A DNA stretch of 50,035 nt from Methylovulum sp. (GCA_030653435.1 JAURZI010000042.1:1-50035), one strand, 5' to 3'. Counted from the stretch's first letter, positions 37,432 through 47,777 are shown. A program made the numbers and translations. The notes: a model not told the origin generated them from the letters alone.

Positions 37432-38105
37432 AAGCGATGATTTTGGCCGCAGGGCGCGGCGAGCGGATGCGCCCATTGACCGACCATACGCCGAAGCCCT
37501 TGCTGCCAGCCGCCGACAAACCGCTTATTGAACACACGATTACCCAGCTGGTTACCGCCGGATTTACTGACATCGTAATTAACCATGCCCATCTGGGCGG
37601 GCAAATAGAAGCTTGCTTAGGTGACGGGCGGCAGCTAGGTGCGACGATTGCCTATTCCCCTGAAGGCGAAACAGGCCTGGAAACAGCAGGCGGCATCATT
37701 AACGCACTGCCGTTACTGGGTGATGGGCCGTTTCTGGTCGTAAACGGCGATATAGCCACCGATTTCCCCTACGCCGAACTGAAAAACCGGACGGTTGATT
37801 TGGCCCATTTAGTCCTGGTCAACAATCCCGAACACCATCCAACCGGCGATTTTACACTCGACCATGCCGGTTATGTCAGCGATGTGGGCTCTGAAAAATG
37901 GACGTTTAGCGGTATCGGCCTGTACCGAGCGCAGTTGTTTAGCGCAACATCGCCGGGCTCCAGCAAGCTGGCGCCGTTGCTACGTGCGGCTATGGTGGGA
38001 AAACACGTCAGCGGCCAGCATTATAGCGGCTTCTGGATGGATATAGGCACGCCGCAACGCTTGCAAGAACTGGATGCTAGGCTACGGGCGCAGCCCTTAC
38101 GCTAA
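37428..38105 (+). CDS. murU: N-acetylmuramate alpha-1-phosphate uridylyltransferase
   Basis: A 225-residue sugar nucleotidyltransferase forming UDP-N-acetylmuramate from the AmgK product, bypassing de novo synthesis in wall recycling. The signature MILAAGRGERMRPLTDHTPK with the catalytic KPLLPAADKPLIEH, the glycine-rich ETAGGIINALPLLG and the metal-binding aspartate in VVNGDIATDFP are all present. It overlaps amgK by four bases. The gene ends before a 111-base gap with no feature, facing the diguanylate cyclase gene. Confidence 0.93.
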   Translation: MKAMILAAGRGERMRPLTDHTPKPLLPAADKPLIEHTITQLVTAGFTDIVINHAHLGGQIEACLGDGRQLGATIAYSPEGETGLETAGGIINALPLLGDGPFLVVNGDIATDFPYAELKNRTVDLAHLVLVNNPEHHPTGDFTLDHAGYVSDVGSEKWTFSGIGLYRAQLFSATSPGSSKLAPLLRAAMVGKHVSGQHYSGFWMDIGTPQRLQELDARLRAQPLR

Positions 38106-38216
38106 TGTCCTCACCTCAGCCATAAGCTTGTAGGGCGAACCGTGCACACCTGTTCGAATGGCGACGCGCCCGACATGAGGCAACCCTGCAACTAGCCAAG
38201 CCATATATAACAACAA

Positions 38217-39401
38217 TCACCCGGCCAATTCTGAATACCTGACCACCCGGTTACGCCCTTCTCCCTTGGCCTGGTACATCGCCTGGTCAGCAGCGGCCAC
38301 CAATACGGGCCAGACTAGGCCCAGTCGCACCGAATCAGCGATTCCAATACTGATTGTGCTGCTCAGAACGTTACCGCCGATTTCCAAGGTCATGGCGGCG
38401 TAGGCCATACGCAAACGTTCGGCCATTTCCGCAGCTTCAGCCTCGGTCGTAGACGGCAGTAAAACGCAGAATTCTTCACCGCCGTAACGGGCAAAATAAT
38501 CACCTATCCGCACGGAATCCTGCACCAAGGCGGCCAAGCGCTGCAATACCACATCGCCAACCGGGTGCCCGTAATTATCGTTAATCAATTTAAAATGATC
38601 GACATCCAGCAACATAACCGCCAAAGTATCACCGGTACGCGTAGAACGTGCCGTAATGCACCCGGCTTCCGCTTCCAGGCTGCGCCGGTTCAATGCGCCG
38701 GTCAGCGCATCACGCGACGCCAGTTTTTGTAAATCCGTCGCGAGCCGGTAATTCAGCATCAGCACAAATCCGAAAGTTAAGCATAGCTGCGTCAGACTGC
38801 TGATAAAAAATGTTGTCGGATTAACCGGCAACTGGGCATAAAGGCCATAGGTGCCGGGCGGCGCAAAAAAAATCACGCCCGCCCTGCTGATAAACATCAT
38901 GGCCTGTATGACAAACGCCGTGCCGGTAAACCAATAAGCCGTACGTAGCGGCGATTCTATACGGATTAACAACGCACGCGCACAAAGTACGGTAGGCACC
39001 ATGAACGCCAGCGAATTGGCAACGGCGCGCGCCTGCACATCAGGTTCAATAACGGCAAACCAGACGTTCTGCACAAACACCACGCCCGATAGCAAATACA
39101 ACAAGAGCAACATACGCCAATTGCAGGGTTCTTTTTTGAAGGCCTTGATGCCTTTAAATTCCAAACTCATGCCAACGATCAACAGCGTAGCGCCGCACGT
39201 AATAACCCAGCCATTGCCCGGCGGGGAATCCTGAGTATACGCCAAGCCCATGCTAAGGCTGAAACACAAGCTGGCCAGCGCCCATTGACGCATGCCGCGA
39301 ATGTTGTCGGCATGTAATCCCGCCAGCGCCAACAAGCCGGAAAACAATAAAGTCAGCACAGAGCTCATCACCATCATCGTGCGTATATCTAGCGTTTTCA
39401 T
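38217..39401 (-). CDS. Membrane-bound diguanylate cyclase
   Basis: A 394-residue protein that should make cyclic di-GMP. The first 220 residues contain about seven hydrophobic helices forming a membrane sensor region of unknown ligand. The C-terminal GGDEF domain starts at RDALTGALNRRSLEAEAG, has LLDVDHFKLINDNYGHPVGD and an active-site GGEEF (YFARYGGEEFCVLL). An RxxD inhibitory site (RIGD) lies five residues before it, so product inhibition is expected. ATG 39401 has AGAGGAG upstream. It stands alone, convergent with murU. Confidence 0.92.
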   Translation of the reverse strand: MKTLDIRTMMVMSSVLTLLFSGLLALAGLHADNIRGMRQWALASLCFSLSMGLAYTQDSPPGNGWVITCGATLLIVGMSLEFKGIKAFKKEPCNWRMLLLLYLLSGVVFVQNVWFAVIEPDVQARAVANSLAFMVPTVLCARALLIRIESPLRTAYWFTGTAFVIQAMMFISRAGVIFFAPPGTYGLYAQLPVNPTTFFISSLTQLCLTFGFVLMLNYRLATDLQKLASRDALTGALNRRSLEAEAGCITARSTRTGDTLAVMLLDVDHFKLINDNYGHPVGDVVLQRLAALVQDSVRIGDYFARYGGEEFCVLLPSTTEAEAAEMAERLRMAYAAMTLEIGGNVLSSTISIGIADSVRLGLVWPVLVAAADQAMYQAKGEGRNRVVRYSELAG

Positions 39402-39608
39402 TGTGACGCTCCTCTGGCAAAACGCTGTTGGCACATATCGTGTGACCCCGAAATACAGCTAAATAGAAAAGTAAAGGCATAACATGATTACATCGGCTAA
39501 TGCCAATTGCTTAGGGCGGCGCTCGGCAGAGCGCAGCTTAAAACCTTATGCCGCATAACGGTATTTTTAACGGACGGGCGGGTTAAGTCCACATATTTTA
39601 ACCGGCGC

Positions 39609-39640
39609 TTTTCATAAACCTGTCATTGTGGGGATATAAA
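39609..39640 (+). promoter_or_regulatory. Pho box and -10 element of the phoX promoter
   Basis: TTTTCAT-AAAC-CTGTCAT (39609-39626) has the 7+4+7 pattern of a PhoB binding site; the second half is perfect and the first has two mismatches. TATAAA at 39635-39640 lies eight bases downstream, the position expected of a -10 box when PhoB replaces the -35. About 60 bases then separate it from the ATG of a PhoX-type phosphatase gene, so phosphate starvation control is expected. Confidence 0.75.
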
Positions 39641-39698
39641 GTAATGCTGCCTTAGGGCGTTAAGCAGTCTTACCATAACTATTATTAGAGGTCACAAC

Positions 39699-41249
39699 AT
39701 GAATAAAAATATACTCGCGTTGGCAATCAGCATGGCGGTTTCCGGTGCTGCAGTCGCCGCTAACGACTTCGGTTTGGAAGCTCAAAACCTGTTGAGAGCC
39801 CAATCTATGAAGTTTTTTGGCATTGTCAAGCCTGTCGGTAGTTCTGAAACCGTCACCGTTCCACGCGTACCGGGTCAAAAAGCAACAGACCTGATCAAAC
39901 TGGCAACCGGCCTGAATGCTGAAATCGTCACCCGCAAATCCGCCAACAATTCGGATATGATGGCTTTTTGGCCTAATGCAACCAAGCCTAGCCACATCGT
40001 CACTTGTATTGAAGCCGGTAACGCTGCCGTCGGCACGTTTCCAGGCGGTCAAACCAAACTGACGCCTTCCGTGCAAACTGTCAACTTGGCTACCGGTGCA
40101 GTCAAAACCATTCTGCGCGGCATGACTGGCTGTGACGGCATCCGTCTGACGCCTTGGAACACTATCGTCGCCACTGAAGAAGAAGATGACGGCGGCCTGT
40201 ACGAAATCCTTAACCCTCTGACTACAGTTGACCAAACCCTGGTTGCCCGTGGCGCCAGCGCAACCATCGACACCGCAGGCAATGCAGTAACAGGCCAAGT
40301 TGAATATCGCGGCGCTGTAGGCAAGTTGGCGTGGGAAGGCTTAGATCTGACCAAACAAGGTGTTGTCTATTACGGTGACGAACTGCGCCCTGGCGCAGAA
40401 GGCGCTAACACAGACGGCGGCAGTATGTTCAAGTTTGTTCCTAGCACTTTGTGGGACGGCACTACGCCTGTCACCAGCTTAAGCCAATCTCCGCTGGTTG
40501 CCGGTACTATCTATGCCTATCAAGCTTCTTGTGTAGACAAGGGCAGCAGCAGCTTCCCGCAATTCGGCCAAGGCTGTGAAATCGGCCAAGGCGCTTGGGT
40601 CAAAGTGGATACGGCTAATCTGCGCGCATCTGCTGACGCAAACTCTGCGACTGGCTATTATCGTCCAGAAGACGGTCATTTCGACCCTATGTACACAGGC
40701 ACAGGTGTTAAATTCTGCTGGACTAACACAGGTAACGAAACGGCTAAAAACTACGGCGAAGTGTTTTGTATAACTGACACCAACCCAGTAGGCACTGGCG
40801 AAGTGACTATTAACAATCCTGCTGTAAACGGCAATGGTTTGACTTATCTGGCTGACAGCGCAGAGTCTAAAGGCTTCGCAGTTGCTGTAGCCGAGCGCGC
40901 CATATCAGGTGATGCAGATTTCAACCAGCCCGATAACCTGCATTTCCAACCGCGCACCGGCAATTTCTATGTCATCGAAGACCATCCTTTTGGTGATGTT
41001 TGGGCCTGTTTACGTGACGGAAAAGACCGTGACAACAATGTTGACGGTTGTGTAAAAATCCTGTCAGTCCGTGACAGCAGCGCTGAACCAACCGGTTTTG
41101 AATTCGCCGCCGATGGCAAAACCGCTTATGTCCATATCCAACACAGCAATGACAGCGCTTGTGTTGAAGGCAGCGATTGTGCCATTAACGATGACTATGT
41201 CACTGATGATCTGATCAAGATCACTGGTTTTAAGATCAACGGAAAATAA
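39699..41249 (+). CDS. PhoX-type alkaline phosphatase / DUF839 protein
   Basis: A 516-residue secreted protein of the PhoX/DUF839 family, calcium-dependent phosphatases that release phosphate from organic esters outside the cytoplasm. It has a Sec-type signal peptide (MNKNILALAISMAVSGAAVA) and family landmarks TPWNTIVATEEEDDGGLYEI, WEGLDLTKQGVVYYGDE, YYRPEDGHFDPMYTGTGV, FNQPDNLHFQPRTGNFYVIE and PTGFEFAADGKTAYVHIQHS. Classical PhoX is Tat-exported; the absence of a twin-arginine here is notable. A Pho box lies upstream, AGAGG precedes the ATG, and an intrinsic terminator ends the unit, so it is a single-gene transcript. Confidence 0.88.
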   Translation: MNKNILALAISMAVSGAAVAANDFGLEAQNLLRAQSMKFFGIVKPVGSSETVTVPRVPGQKATDLIKLATGLNAEIVTRKSANNSDMMAFWPNATKPSHIVTCIEAGNAAVGTFPGGQTKLTPSVQTVNLATGAVKTILRGMTGCDGIRLTPWNTIVATEEEDDGGLYEILNPLTTVDQTLVARGASATIDTAGNAVTGQVEYRGAVGKLAWEGLDLTKQGVVYYGDELRPGAEGANTDGGSMFKFVPSTLWDGTTPVTSLSQSPLVAGTIYAYQASCVDKGSSSFPQFGQGCEIGQGAWVKVDTANLRASADANSATGYYRPEDGHFDPMYTGTGVKFCWTNTGNETAKNYGEVFCITDTNPVGTGEVTINNPAVNGNGLTYLADSAESKGFAVAVAERAISGDADFNQPDNLHFQPRTGNFYVIEDHPFGDVWACLRDGKDRDNNVDGCVKILSVRDSSAEPTGFEFAADGKTAYVHIQHSNDSACVEGSDCAINDDYVTDDLIKITGFKINGK

Positions 41250-41280
41250 GCCCGTTAATGTTATAAACCTTGCTTAGAGA

Positions 41281-41308
41281 AAGGCCGCTTAATGCGGCCT
41301 TTTTTTTT
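41281..41308 (+). terminator. Intrinsic terminator after the PhoX-type gene
   Basis: AGGCCGC and GCGGCCT form a seven-base GC-rich stem around TTAAT, directly followed by nine Ts. It lies 32 bases after the stop codon. Confidence 0.92.
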
Positions 41309-41357
41309 AAATCAATTCCGCGCAGCCGTCCTGGCCGCATTCTCTAACTCGGCAATC

Positions 41358-42404
41358 TTATTTTGAAAAAGCAATAAATTGCCGGTAAGGCGAGTCCTGC
41401 TTCCAGGTAAACGCCTCGGTATAATAGTGCATCAAGGCCAGATAACCCAGCAAACCCAGGGTGACCGCCTTATGGATCTCGACATCAAACAGATAGCGGG
41501 TGATCAGGCTAACGGCATTATCCCCATAAGCCTGCAATACAAACGCCAATGAAAATGACAGCACCGGCAACACAGCAACAATAGGCAACCGGCAGTATGC
41601 CGCGCAGCGGTAAATGGCATTCTGCGGCTGGCGTTGGTGTTTGTTGACGTCATGAGTCACATAAAACATATAAGCCGTCACATCATGCACCAATCGGGGC
41701 ACCAGGATAGCCAGAAAATAATACTGCTGGTTATAAAAATAAAAACTGCTGACCACCAGCAACACATTGGCCCACAAAAACCACTTGCCAAACGTCGAGG
41801 GCACATAGCGCTGGCATAACAACGCGCTGCACACCAGACCGACACACAAGCTGCCGGCAATATGCTTAAGCCATTCAACCTGTTGCACGTCCAGGCTGTT
41901 TTTTAGAAAGATGCCGATATAGATAAAAATGCCCGCCACCACGCTTAACCACAGCAACAACTGATAAGCCCAGGTCGGTAACCGGCAAATACCACGCGCC
42001 ACGCCGTGTTGCTGTTTAAGCACATGAAACACCGTCCAGGCCGCCACGACGACATAAAACACCCGATACGGAATAAACAAACTACCGACCCCAAACACCA
42101 GCGCGATTGCCGCCGTCATCAACAGAATAGGCCGCCGGTAGCGTTGCCTATAATCAGCATTGCTCATCAACACAATCGCGCTGGCGATGATATGCGGCGT
42201 GCCAAACAGGATTTGGAACAGCAAAAAATGCGTGGGGCTGCTGGGCAAATGTTCTTTTAAAAAACCCTGCCAAAACCAGCCGTCAAACAACTGCAAGCAT
42301 AAACAAAAGGGGATGATGTAATACAGGCCCAACAAGCACCGGAATGACACGGACCACGAGTTCTCTTTGGGCAGTTCTTGAATGGCAAGCGTTTGTGCAG
42401 ACAT
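41358..42404 (-). CDS. Multi-pass membrane protein with conserved-looking histidines
   Basis: A 348-residue protein with about nine hydrophobic segments. Histidines cluster near the membrane: GTPHIIASAIV, WTVFHVLKQQHGVARG, PRLVHDVTAYMFYVTHDVNK and LMHYYTEAFTWKQDSPYRQF. Such an arrangement could bind a metal or a haem, as in integral-membrane desaturase, hydroxylase or carotenoid-cleavage (Brp/Blh) enzymes, but I do not recognise the family and this is inference. GAGG precedes the ATG at 42404. It is convergent with the phoX gene and divergent from a HIT-protein gene, so it appears to be a monocistron. Confidence 0.75.
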   Translation of the reverse strand: MSAQTLAIQELPKENSWSVSFRCLLGLYYIIPFCLCLQLFDGWFWQGFLKEHLPSSPTHFLLFQILFGTPHIIASAIVLMSNADYRQRYRRPILLMTAAIALVFGVGSLFIPYRVFYVVVAAWTVFHVLKQQHGVARGICRLPTWAYQLLLWLSVVAGIFIYIGIFLKNSLDVQQVEWLKHIAGSLCVGLVCSALLCQRYVPSTFGKWFLWANVLLVVSSFYFYNQQYYFLAILVPRLVHDVTAYMFYVTHDVNKHQRQPQNAIYRCAAYCRLPIVAVLPVLSFSLAFVLQAYGDNAVSLITRYLFDVEIHKAVTLGLLGYLALMHYYTEAFTWKQDSPYRQFIAFSK

Positions 42405-42543
42405 GGTTATCCTCTTTAATTGATGGCCACCGCTATCCCACGGGGTCTACAACCGGTCGGGAATGAGTTGCCTAACGGGAACAAGATTAAGTTAAACTGA
42501 TTATCCCACTACATTCAAGCATTGCTTTTGATTTTTATCTGCC

Positions 42544-42993
42544 ATGACTAACCGATTCGAATTACACCCCCGCTTGCAACAAGATTGTATTGCCATTGGC
42601 CGCTTTGAACTGTGCCGGTTATTGATGATGAATGACCAACATTATCCCTGGTTCATCCTCGTCCCGGAACGGGCGGACTTGCGCGAATGTTACCAACTGG
42701 CCAAGCCCGAACGGGCTTTGCTCTGCGAAGAATCCTGTTATCTTGCAGAAAACCTCGCACGGCTTTATCACGCCGACAAAATGAATATTGCCGCGATAGG
42801 CAATCTGGTGCCACAACTGCATATCCATCACATCGTCCGTTACCAAACCGATCCGGCTTGGCCTGCACCGGTCTGGGGTTTTGCCCCGGCCCTACCCCAC
42901 ACAGCACAGCAAATCAACGGACATCTGGCACTGTTGCGCGATGGCTTGCCGCACTGCCGGTTTGATGGCAGCTTTGGTCAACCCGATGCATAA
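42544..42993 (+). CDS. HIT family protein
   Basis: A 149-residue histidine-triad-superfamily protein, usually a nucleotide hydrolase or transferase. The relevant site is [13 protein letters not shown] at residues 89-101; the third histidine of the classical HxHxH is replaced, an altered spacing typical of a proteobacterial subgroup whose next segment is [10 protein letters not shown]. The front half ([34 protein letters not shown]) matches too. No good Shine-Dalgarno is seen. It lies just before the trp promoter, with no clear functional link. Confidence 0.87.
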   Translation: MTNRFELHPRLQQDCIAIGRFELCRLLMMNDQHYPWFILVPERADLRECYQLAKPERALLCEESCYLAENLARLYHADKMNIAAIGNLVPQLHIHHIVRYQTDPAWPAPVWGFAPALPHTAQQINGHLALLRDGLPHCRFDGSFGQPDA

Positions 42994-43020
42994 GGCGCGC
43001 ACGGCGTTCCCTACTAAGAA

Positions 43021-43049
43021 AGGACAAAACTTATCGGGATAGGTATAAT
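43021..43049 (+). promoter_or_regulatory. Probable sigma-70 promoter for trpE
   Basis: AGGACA (43021-43026, four of six -35 bases), a 17-base spacer and a perfect TATAAT (43044-43049). It lies about 80 bases before the trpE start. No TrpR-type operator or tryptophan-rich leader peptide was seen in the gap. Confidence 0.6.
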
Positions 43050-43127
43050 CAATCCGATTACAGCTTCGTTGCAGAACAACCCATTCGTACAGCGGCTTTG
43101 GAAAAACAACTCCCCCCCTTGAACGTC

Positions 43128-44615
43128 ATGACTCCAGAACAATTCCATCACTATGCCCAGCAAGGCTATAACCGTATTCCGGTAAGCCGCGAAATCCTCG
43201 CCGATTTGGATACGCCATTAAGCGCATATCTTAAACTGGCTGATGGCGCTTATTCCTATTTGCTTGAATCCGTGCATGGCGGCGAGCAGTGGGGACGATA
43301 TTCCATCATCGGCTTGCCTTGCAAAACCGTCGTTAAAATCAGCGGTAAGCAAATACGCGTAGAACACAACGGCGAATTGTCAGAATCGGCTACAGAAACC
43401 AATCCGTTAACCTGGATTGAACAATTCAAAGCTCGTTATAAGGTGCCTGATATTGACGGTTTGCCGCGTTTTAGCGGCGGTTTGGTGGGCTATTTCGGTT
43501 ATGAAACCATCGCCTATATCGAGCCTCGCGTCGGTAACCTAGTAAAACCGGACCCCCTGGCTTGCCCGGATATTCTGCTGATGGTATCGGAAGAAGTGCT
43601 GGTATTCGACAATCTGTCCGGCAAAATGCTGCTGCTGACCCATGCCGACCCCACGGAAACCGATGCGTATCATCGTGCGCTAACCCGTTTAAACGATTTG
43701 GCCGTCAGGTTAAGGGAGTCGAAAGCCAAGCCCGACAAACACGCCAATCCCAACAATGTTGCGGAAACCGATTTTGTTTCCGGCTTTACCCAGCAAGGCT
43801 ATGAAGACGCAGTACGCAAGGCCAAAGCGTATATTACCGACGGCGACATCATGCAAGTCGTGTTATCGCAACGCATGTCCATCCCTTATACCGCCTCGCC
43901 GCTGAATTGTTACCGCGCCTTGCGTTGCCTCAACCCATCCCCCTACATGTTTTATCTGAACCTGGATGACTTCCACATCGTCGGCTCGTCCCCGGAAATA
44001 CTGGTTAGGCTTGAAGACAACACCGTCACGGTACGCCCTATCGCCGGAACGCGGCGGCGCGGCGCAACGCCCGAACAAGATCTGGCGCTGGAACAGGAGT
44101 TATTGGCTGACCCTAAGGAACTCGCCGAACATTTAATGTTGATAGACTTAGGCCGCAATGATGTCGGTCGGGTTGCCCGTTGCGGCACCGTGCAGCTGAC
44201 CGATAAAATGATAGTCGAACGATATTCCCACGTCATGCACATCGTCTCCAACGTCACCGGCACACTGCAAGACGGCAAAAATGCCTTTGATGTGCTGGCG
44301 GCGACTTTCCCGGCAGGCACGGTCAGCGGTGCGCCAAAAATACGCGCTATGGAAATCATCGATGAGCTCGAACCTGTCAAACGCGGCATCTACGCCGGCG
44401 CAGTTGGCTATGTTTCATGGTCAGGGAACCTCGACACCGCGATTGCGATCAGGACCGCCGTCATTAAAGACGGTATGCTGCATATACAGGCGGGAGCGGG
44501 CATCGTCTACGATTCCGTCCCGACCAGCGAATGGGATGAAACCCTGAATAAAGGTCGCGCCATTTTCCGCGCTGTCACGATGGCGGAAGCCGGACTGGAA
44601 GGGGAACAAGCATGA
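43128..44615 (+). CDS. trpE: Anthranilate synthase component I
   Basis: Converts chorismate to anthranilate, with TrpG supplying ammonia. From ATG 43128 ([20 protein letters not shown]) it has 495 residues; an in-frame TTG at 43098 would add ten. The feedback region has the [18 protein letters not shown] segment, and the chorismate-binding core is visible in [88 protein letters not shown] and [20 protein letters not shown]. It overlaps trpG by four bases (ATGA). Confidence 0.97.
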   Translation: MTPEQFHHYAQQGYNRIPVSREILADLDTPLSAYLKLADGAYSYLLESVHGGEQWGRYSIIGLPCKTVVKISGKQIRVEHNGELSESATETNPLTWIEQFKARYKVPDIDGLPRFSGGLVGYFGYETIAYIEPRVGNLVKPDPLACPDILLMVSEEVLVFDNLSGKMLLLTHADPTETDAYHRALTRLNDLAVRLRESKAKPDKHANPNNVAETDFVSGFTQQGYEDAVRKAKAYITDGDIMQVVLSQRMSIPYTASPLNCYRALRCLNPSPYMFYLNLDDFHIVGSSPEILVRLEDNTVTVRPIAGTRRRGATPEQDLALEQELLADPKELAEHLMLIDLGRNDVGRVARCGTVQLTDKMIVERYSHVMHIVSNVTGTLQDGKNAFDVLAATFPAGTVSGAPKIRAMEIIDELEPVKRGIYAGAVGYVSWSGNLDTAIAIRTAVIKDGMLHIQAGAGIVYDSVPTSEWDETLNKGRAIFRAVTMAEAGLEGEQA

Positions 44616-45199
44616 GCATAAAAGTCGTTATGGTCGATAACTACGACTCGTTCACCTACAATCTGGTGCAGTATTTCGGCGAATTAGGCGCGGAAGTCGC
44701 TGTAGTGCGTAACGATCAGGTGACCGTAGCCGACATAGAACGTCTGGCAGCGGACAAAATAGTCATTTCTCCCGGCCCGTGCACACCCAAAGAAGCGGGG
44801 GTGTCCGTCGAAACCATCTTAACGTTCGCCGGACGCATACCGATACTGGGCGTATGCTTGGGCCACCAGAGCATAGGCTATGCCTTTGGCGGGCATATCA
44901 TCCATGCCAAAAGCATCATGCACGGTAAAACCTCGCCGGTTTACCATCATGACCTTGGTGTGTTCAAAGGCCTGAACAACCCGTTTACAGCTACCCGCTA
45001 CCATTCGTTAGTCATTGAACAAGCCAGCCTTCCCGATTGCCTGGAAATCACCGCGTGGACCCAGGATGCCGCAGGCCAAATCGACGAAATTATGGGTGTG
45101 CGCCATAAAACGCTGGATATAGAAGGCGTACAGTTCCATCCTGAATCAATATTGACCGAGCATGGGCATGATATGTTGCGGAACTTTTTGGCAAGATGA
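44612..45199 (+). CDS. trpG: Anthranilate synthase component II (glutamine amidotransferase)
   Basis: A 195-residue class I glutamine amidotransferase delivering ammonia to TrpE. The oxyanion strand [14 protein letters not shown], the catalytic cysteine in [17 protein letters not shown], the histidine-glutamate in [13 protein letters not shown] are in place. The opening [20 protein letters not shown] is classical. It overlaps trpE at the start. In some bacteria this subunit also serves p-aminobenzoate synthesis; no second copy lies in the window. A gap of 196 bases with only a weak TATAAA near 45356 follows. Confidence 0.97.
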   Translation: MSIKVVMVDNYDSFTYNLVQYFGELGAEVAVVRNDQVTVADIERLAADKIVISPGPCTPKEAGVSVETILTFAGRIPILGVCLGHQSIGYAFGGHIIHAKSIMHGKTSPVYHHDLGVFKGLNNPFTATRYHSLVIEQASLPDCLEITAWTQDAAGQIDEIMGVRHKTLDIEGVQFHPESILTEHGHDMLRNFLAR

Positions 45200-45395
45200 G
45201 CCGATTGGATCAACTGATGTACGAAGTGCATCCTTGATGCCGGATCATTCATTTCACAACCGTAGACAACACAGGCACTGTTAATGAGATGGCAAGACGT
45301 TTGTGAACATCTCCTTGCCCTGAGCTTTTCTCCCTTAGCAGAAAAACAGATACGCTATAAAACATTTTGAACCCGACCGATAAAATAACCAAACC

Positions 45396-45920
45396 ATGAA
45401 AACGCAAACAAAATGTACGTTGATCATCTGCGGGCTATTTATTGTTGAAATTCTTCCTGTGCCGTTTACCTCGCTCTACAGCTTGTATGCCATACGGAAG
45501 CGGCCTGACTGGCTGCCAAAACTGGTAGACAGCCTTTATGCCGACAAGCCCGTCGAGGAAAATACGGCCCTCGCTTACTCGCCACCCGGCCATCATGATC
45601 CTATGGCTACCCGCAGGAAATACACTTTCATTTTAGCGGCAATGTTTATGGTCGACCTGTTGATACCGGTAGTCATCCCTGCTGCGTTATTTATCGCCTT
45701 AAAGCGGCCTATAGGTTTCAAAAAACTTGTTGCAAAACTCTATGCCGATAAATTACAAACGGCCGCACCCAATCCGTTGGCAACACATGTGGAGCTTATA
45801 GATCCGAAAAAGCAGGCAGAGCTGGAGCAAAGGCTTGCAGATCTGGAACTCACCAATATGGCTTTTGCCCAGTCCCTCGCTGTAAAAATGCAAACCACAC
45901 GACCCCTGTCAATTCCTTGA
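45396..45920 (+). CDS. Membrane protein with internal duplication, inside the trp cluster
   Basis: A 174-residue protein built of two similar halves: residues 1-50 ([20 protein letters not shown] and [12 protein letters not shown]) and 70-120 ([20 protein letters not shown] and [12 protein letters not shown]), each a hydrophobic hairpin followed by a short amphipathic LYADK segment. The C-terminus is charged ([17 protein letters not shown]). I do not recognise the family. Its TGA shares a base with the ATG of trpD (TGATG), so its translation is coupled to the tryptophan enzyme. A TATAAA lies about 40 bases before the start, so it may begin a separate trpD-trpC transcript. Confidence 0.7.
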   Translation: MKTQTKCTLIICGLFIVEILPVPFTSLYSLYAIRKRPDWLPKLVDSLYADKPVEENTALAYSPPGHHDPMATRRKYTFILAAMFMVDLLIPVVIPAALFIALKRPIGFKKLVAKLYADKLQTAAPNPLATHVELIDPKKQAELEQRLADLELTNMAFAQSLAVKMQTTRPLSIP

Positions 45921-46939
45921 TGAATATTCAACAAACCATACAAACGCTGCTGAACAAACAAAACCTGTCGTCCGAACAAATGCGCGACGTGATGCGGCAA
46001 ATCATGGGCGGCAACGCTACCGACGCCCAAATCGCCGGTTTTTTAATCGCGTTGCGTTGCAAAGGCGAAACCATAGGCGAGATTGCCGCCGCTGCCGAAG
46101 TGCTGCGGGAATTGGCCCATAAAATCACCATTACCGGCGAACACATCATAGACACCTGCGGCACGGGCGGCGATGGCGCCAATACCTTCAATATTTCAAC
46201 GACCTGCGCGTTTGTGGTTGCCGCTGCGGGCGGGCGGGTGGCGAAGCACGGCAACCGTTCGGTCTCCAGCAACTGCGGCAGCGCCGATGTGCTGGAAGCT
46301 GCGGGCGTCAATCTGGATTTGACGGCTGAACAAGTCGCCGCATGTGTCAATAATATCGGCGTCGGCTTTTTATTCGCCCCCAAACATCACGGTGCAATGC
46401 GGCACACCAGCACTGTGCGTAAGGAAATGGGCGTCAGGACCCTGTTTAACCTATTAGGCCCGTTAGCCAACCCAGCCGGTGCGCCCAACCAGTTAATCGG
46501 CGTGTTTGCGAAGGCATGGGTGGAGCCTTTGGCGCAGGTGTTAAAATCACTCGGCAGCCGACATGTCCTGGTCGTCAGTGCCGATGACGGCTTGGATGAA
46601 ATCAGCATTGCATCTGCATCAACGGTTGCCGAACTGAAAGACGGTGAGGTGTTCACTTACACGGTCACGCCGGAACAGTTCGGCTTTAACCGCGCCCAAC
46701 TATCGGAGCTCGCGGTTGCCGATGCCGCAGCCAGCTTAAGCATGATAAAGGCTGTATTGGATAACCAGTCCGGGGCGGCCACCGATATTGTGCTGCTTAA
46801 TGCCGGTGCGGCGATTTATGCCGCCAATCTTGCCGAGTCGCTGGCAGCCGGCATAGAACAAGCCCGGCAACTTATTGCCAATGGCGCGGCACGTGCCAAA
46901 TTCGATGCGTTAATCGCCTATTCAAAAAACCACTCATAA
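45920..46939 (+). CDS. trpD: Anthranilate phosphoribosyltransferase
   Basis: Joins anthranilate to phosphoribosyl pyrophosphate in tryptophan synthesis. The 339-residue protein carries the helical [20 protein letters not shown] start, the PRPP-binding [17 protein letters not shown], the [20 protein letters not shown] segment, [20 protein letters not shown] and [18 protein letters not shown] 45920 follows a TTG at 45917 that lies in the stop region of the previous gene. It is followed by trpC after seven bases. Confidence 0.97.
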   Translation: MNIQQTIQTLLNKQNLSSEQMRDVMRQIMGGNATDAQIAGFLIALRCKGETIGEIAAAAEVLRELAHKITITGEHIIDTCGTGGDGANTFNISTTCAFVVAAAGGRVAKHGNRSVSSNCGSADVLEAAGVNLDLTAEQVAACVNNIGVGFLFAPKHHGAMRHTSTVRKEMGVRTLFNLLGPLANPAGAPNQLIGVFAKAWVEPLAQVLKSLGSRHVLVVSADDGLDEISIASASTVAELKDGEVFTYTVTPEQFGFNRAQLSELAVADAAASLSMIKAVLDNQSGAATDIVLLNAGAAIYAANLAESLAAGIEQARQLIANGAARAKFDALIAYSKNHS

Positions 46940-46946
46940 GCACATC

Positions 46947-47762
46947 ATGTCTAATTCTTCTAATACAAACACCCCCGATATTTTAAAAACCATACTCGCT
47001 AAAAAAGTTGAAGAAGTCGCCAAACGGAAGCTAGGCATGACGATTGCTGACTTGGAAGACATTGCCAAGGGCATAGAAAAACCGCGTGGTTTTTATAACG
47101 CGTTGCAAAGCAAGGTTGCCGCCAAAAAATCGGCGATTATCGCGGAAATCAAGAAAGCCTCGCCCAGCCAAGGCGTCATCAGGGAGGACTTCGATCCGCT
47201 TGCCATTGCCCAGGATTATGCCCTGAACGGCGCCACGTGTTTGTCCGTGCTAACCGACAAGGAATTTTTTCAAGGCTCTGAAGCCTATTTGCAAATGGTC
47301 AGGGAACGTTGCCCGCTGCCCGTGCTAAGAAAGGATTTCATGATCGACGTTTATCAGATTGTCGAAGCCCGCGCACTCGGTGCAGACTGTATTTTGCTGA
47401 TTGCTGCCGCGCTGGAAGACGGACTTATGCACGAATTGGCGCAGGCCGCCGCCAAACTAGGCATGGATGTGCTGGTTGAAGTCCATGATGCCGCAGAAAT
47501 GGCGCGCGCGCTAAAACTCGACACCCCGCTAATCGGTATTAATAACCGCAATCTGCGTACCTTCCAAACGGCATTGCAGACCACGCTGGATTTAAAAGCG
47601 CACGTTCCCGCAGATCGTATGGTTATCACCGAAAGCGGCATCCATACCCCCGATGATGTCAAGCTGATGCAGGATAACGGCGTGTACGCCTTTTTAGTCG
47701 GCGAAGCGTTTATGCGTGCGGAAAAGCCGGGGCAAAAAATGCGCGAATTGTTCGGCATCTAG
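46947..47762 (+). CDS. trpC: Indole-3-glycerol phosphate synthase
   Basis: A 271-residue TIM barrel that cyclises the ribulose-phosphate anthranilate intermediate into indole-glycerol phosphate. Recognised by [20 protein letters not shown] (catalytic lysine region), [64 protein letters not shown] and [20 protein letters not shown]. It is the monofunctional form without a fused TrpF domain. An eight-base hairpin (47778-47796) lies 15 bases after the stop. No trpF or trpAB is in this window. Confidence 0.97.
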   Translation: MSNSSNTNTPDILKTILAKKVEEVAKRKLGMTIADLEDIAKGIEKPRGFYNALQSKVAAKKSAIIAEIKKASPSQGVIREDFDPLAIAQDYALNGATCLSVLTDKEFFQGSEAYLQMVRERCPLPVLRKDFMIDVYQIVEARALGADCILLIAAALEDGLMHELAQAAAKLGMDVLVEVHDAAEMARALKLDTPLIGINNRNLRTFQTALQTTLDLKAHVPADRMVITESGIHTPDDVKLMQDNGVYAFLVGEAFMRAEKPGQKMRELFGI

Positions 47763-47777
47763 CAAAAACTCAGGAAA

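Noticed and set aside
39660-40298. Minus-strand open frame of 212 residues opposite the PhoX-type gene
   Set aside because: Antisense to a well-supported gene with signal peptide, Shine-Dalgarno and Pho box; contains no recognisable domain.
42994-43127. Tryptophan attenuator upstream of trpE
   Set aside because: No short frame with tandem tryptophan codons and no terminator-antiterminator pair was found in the gap.
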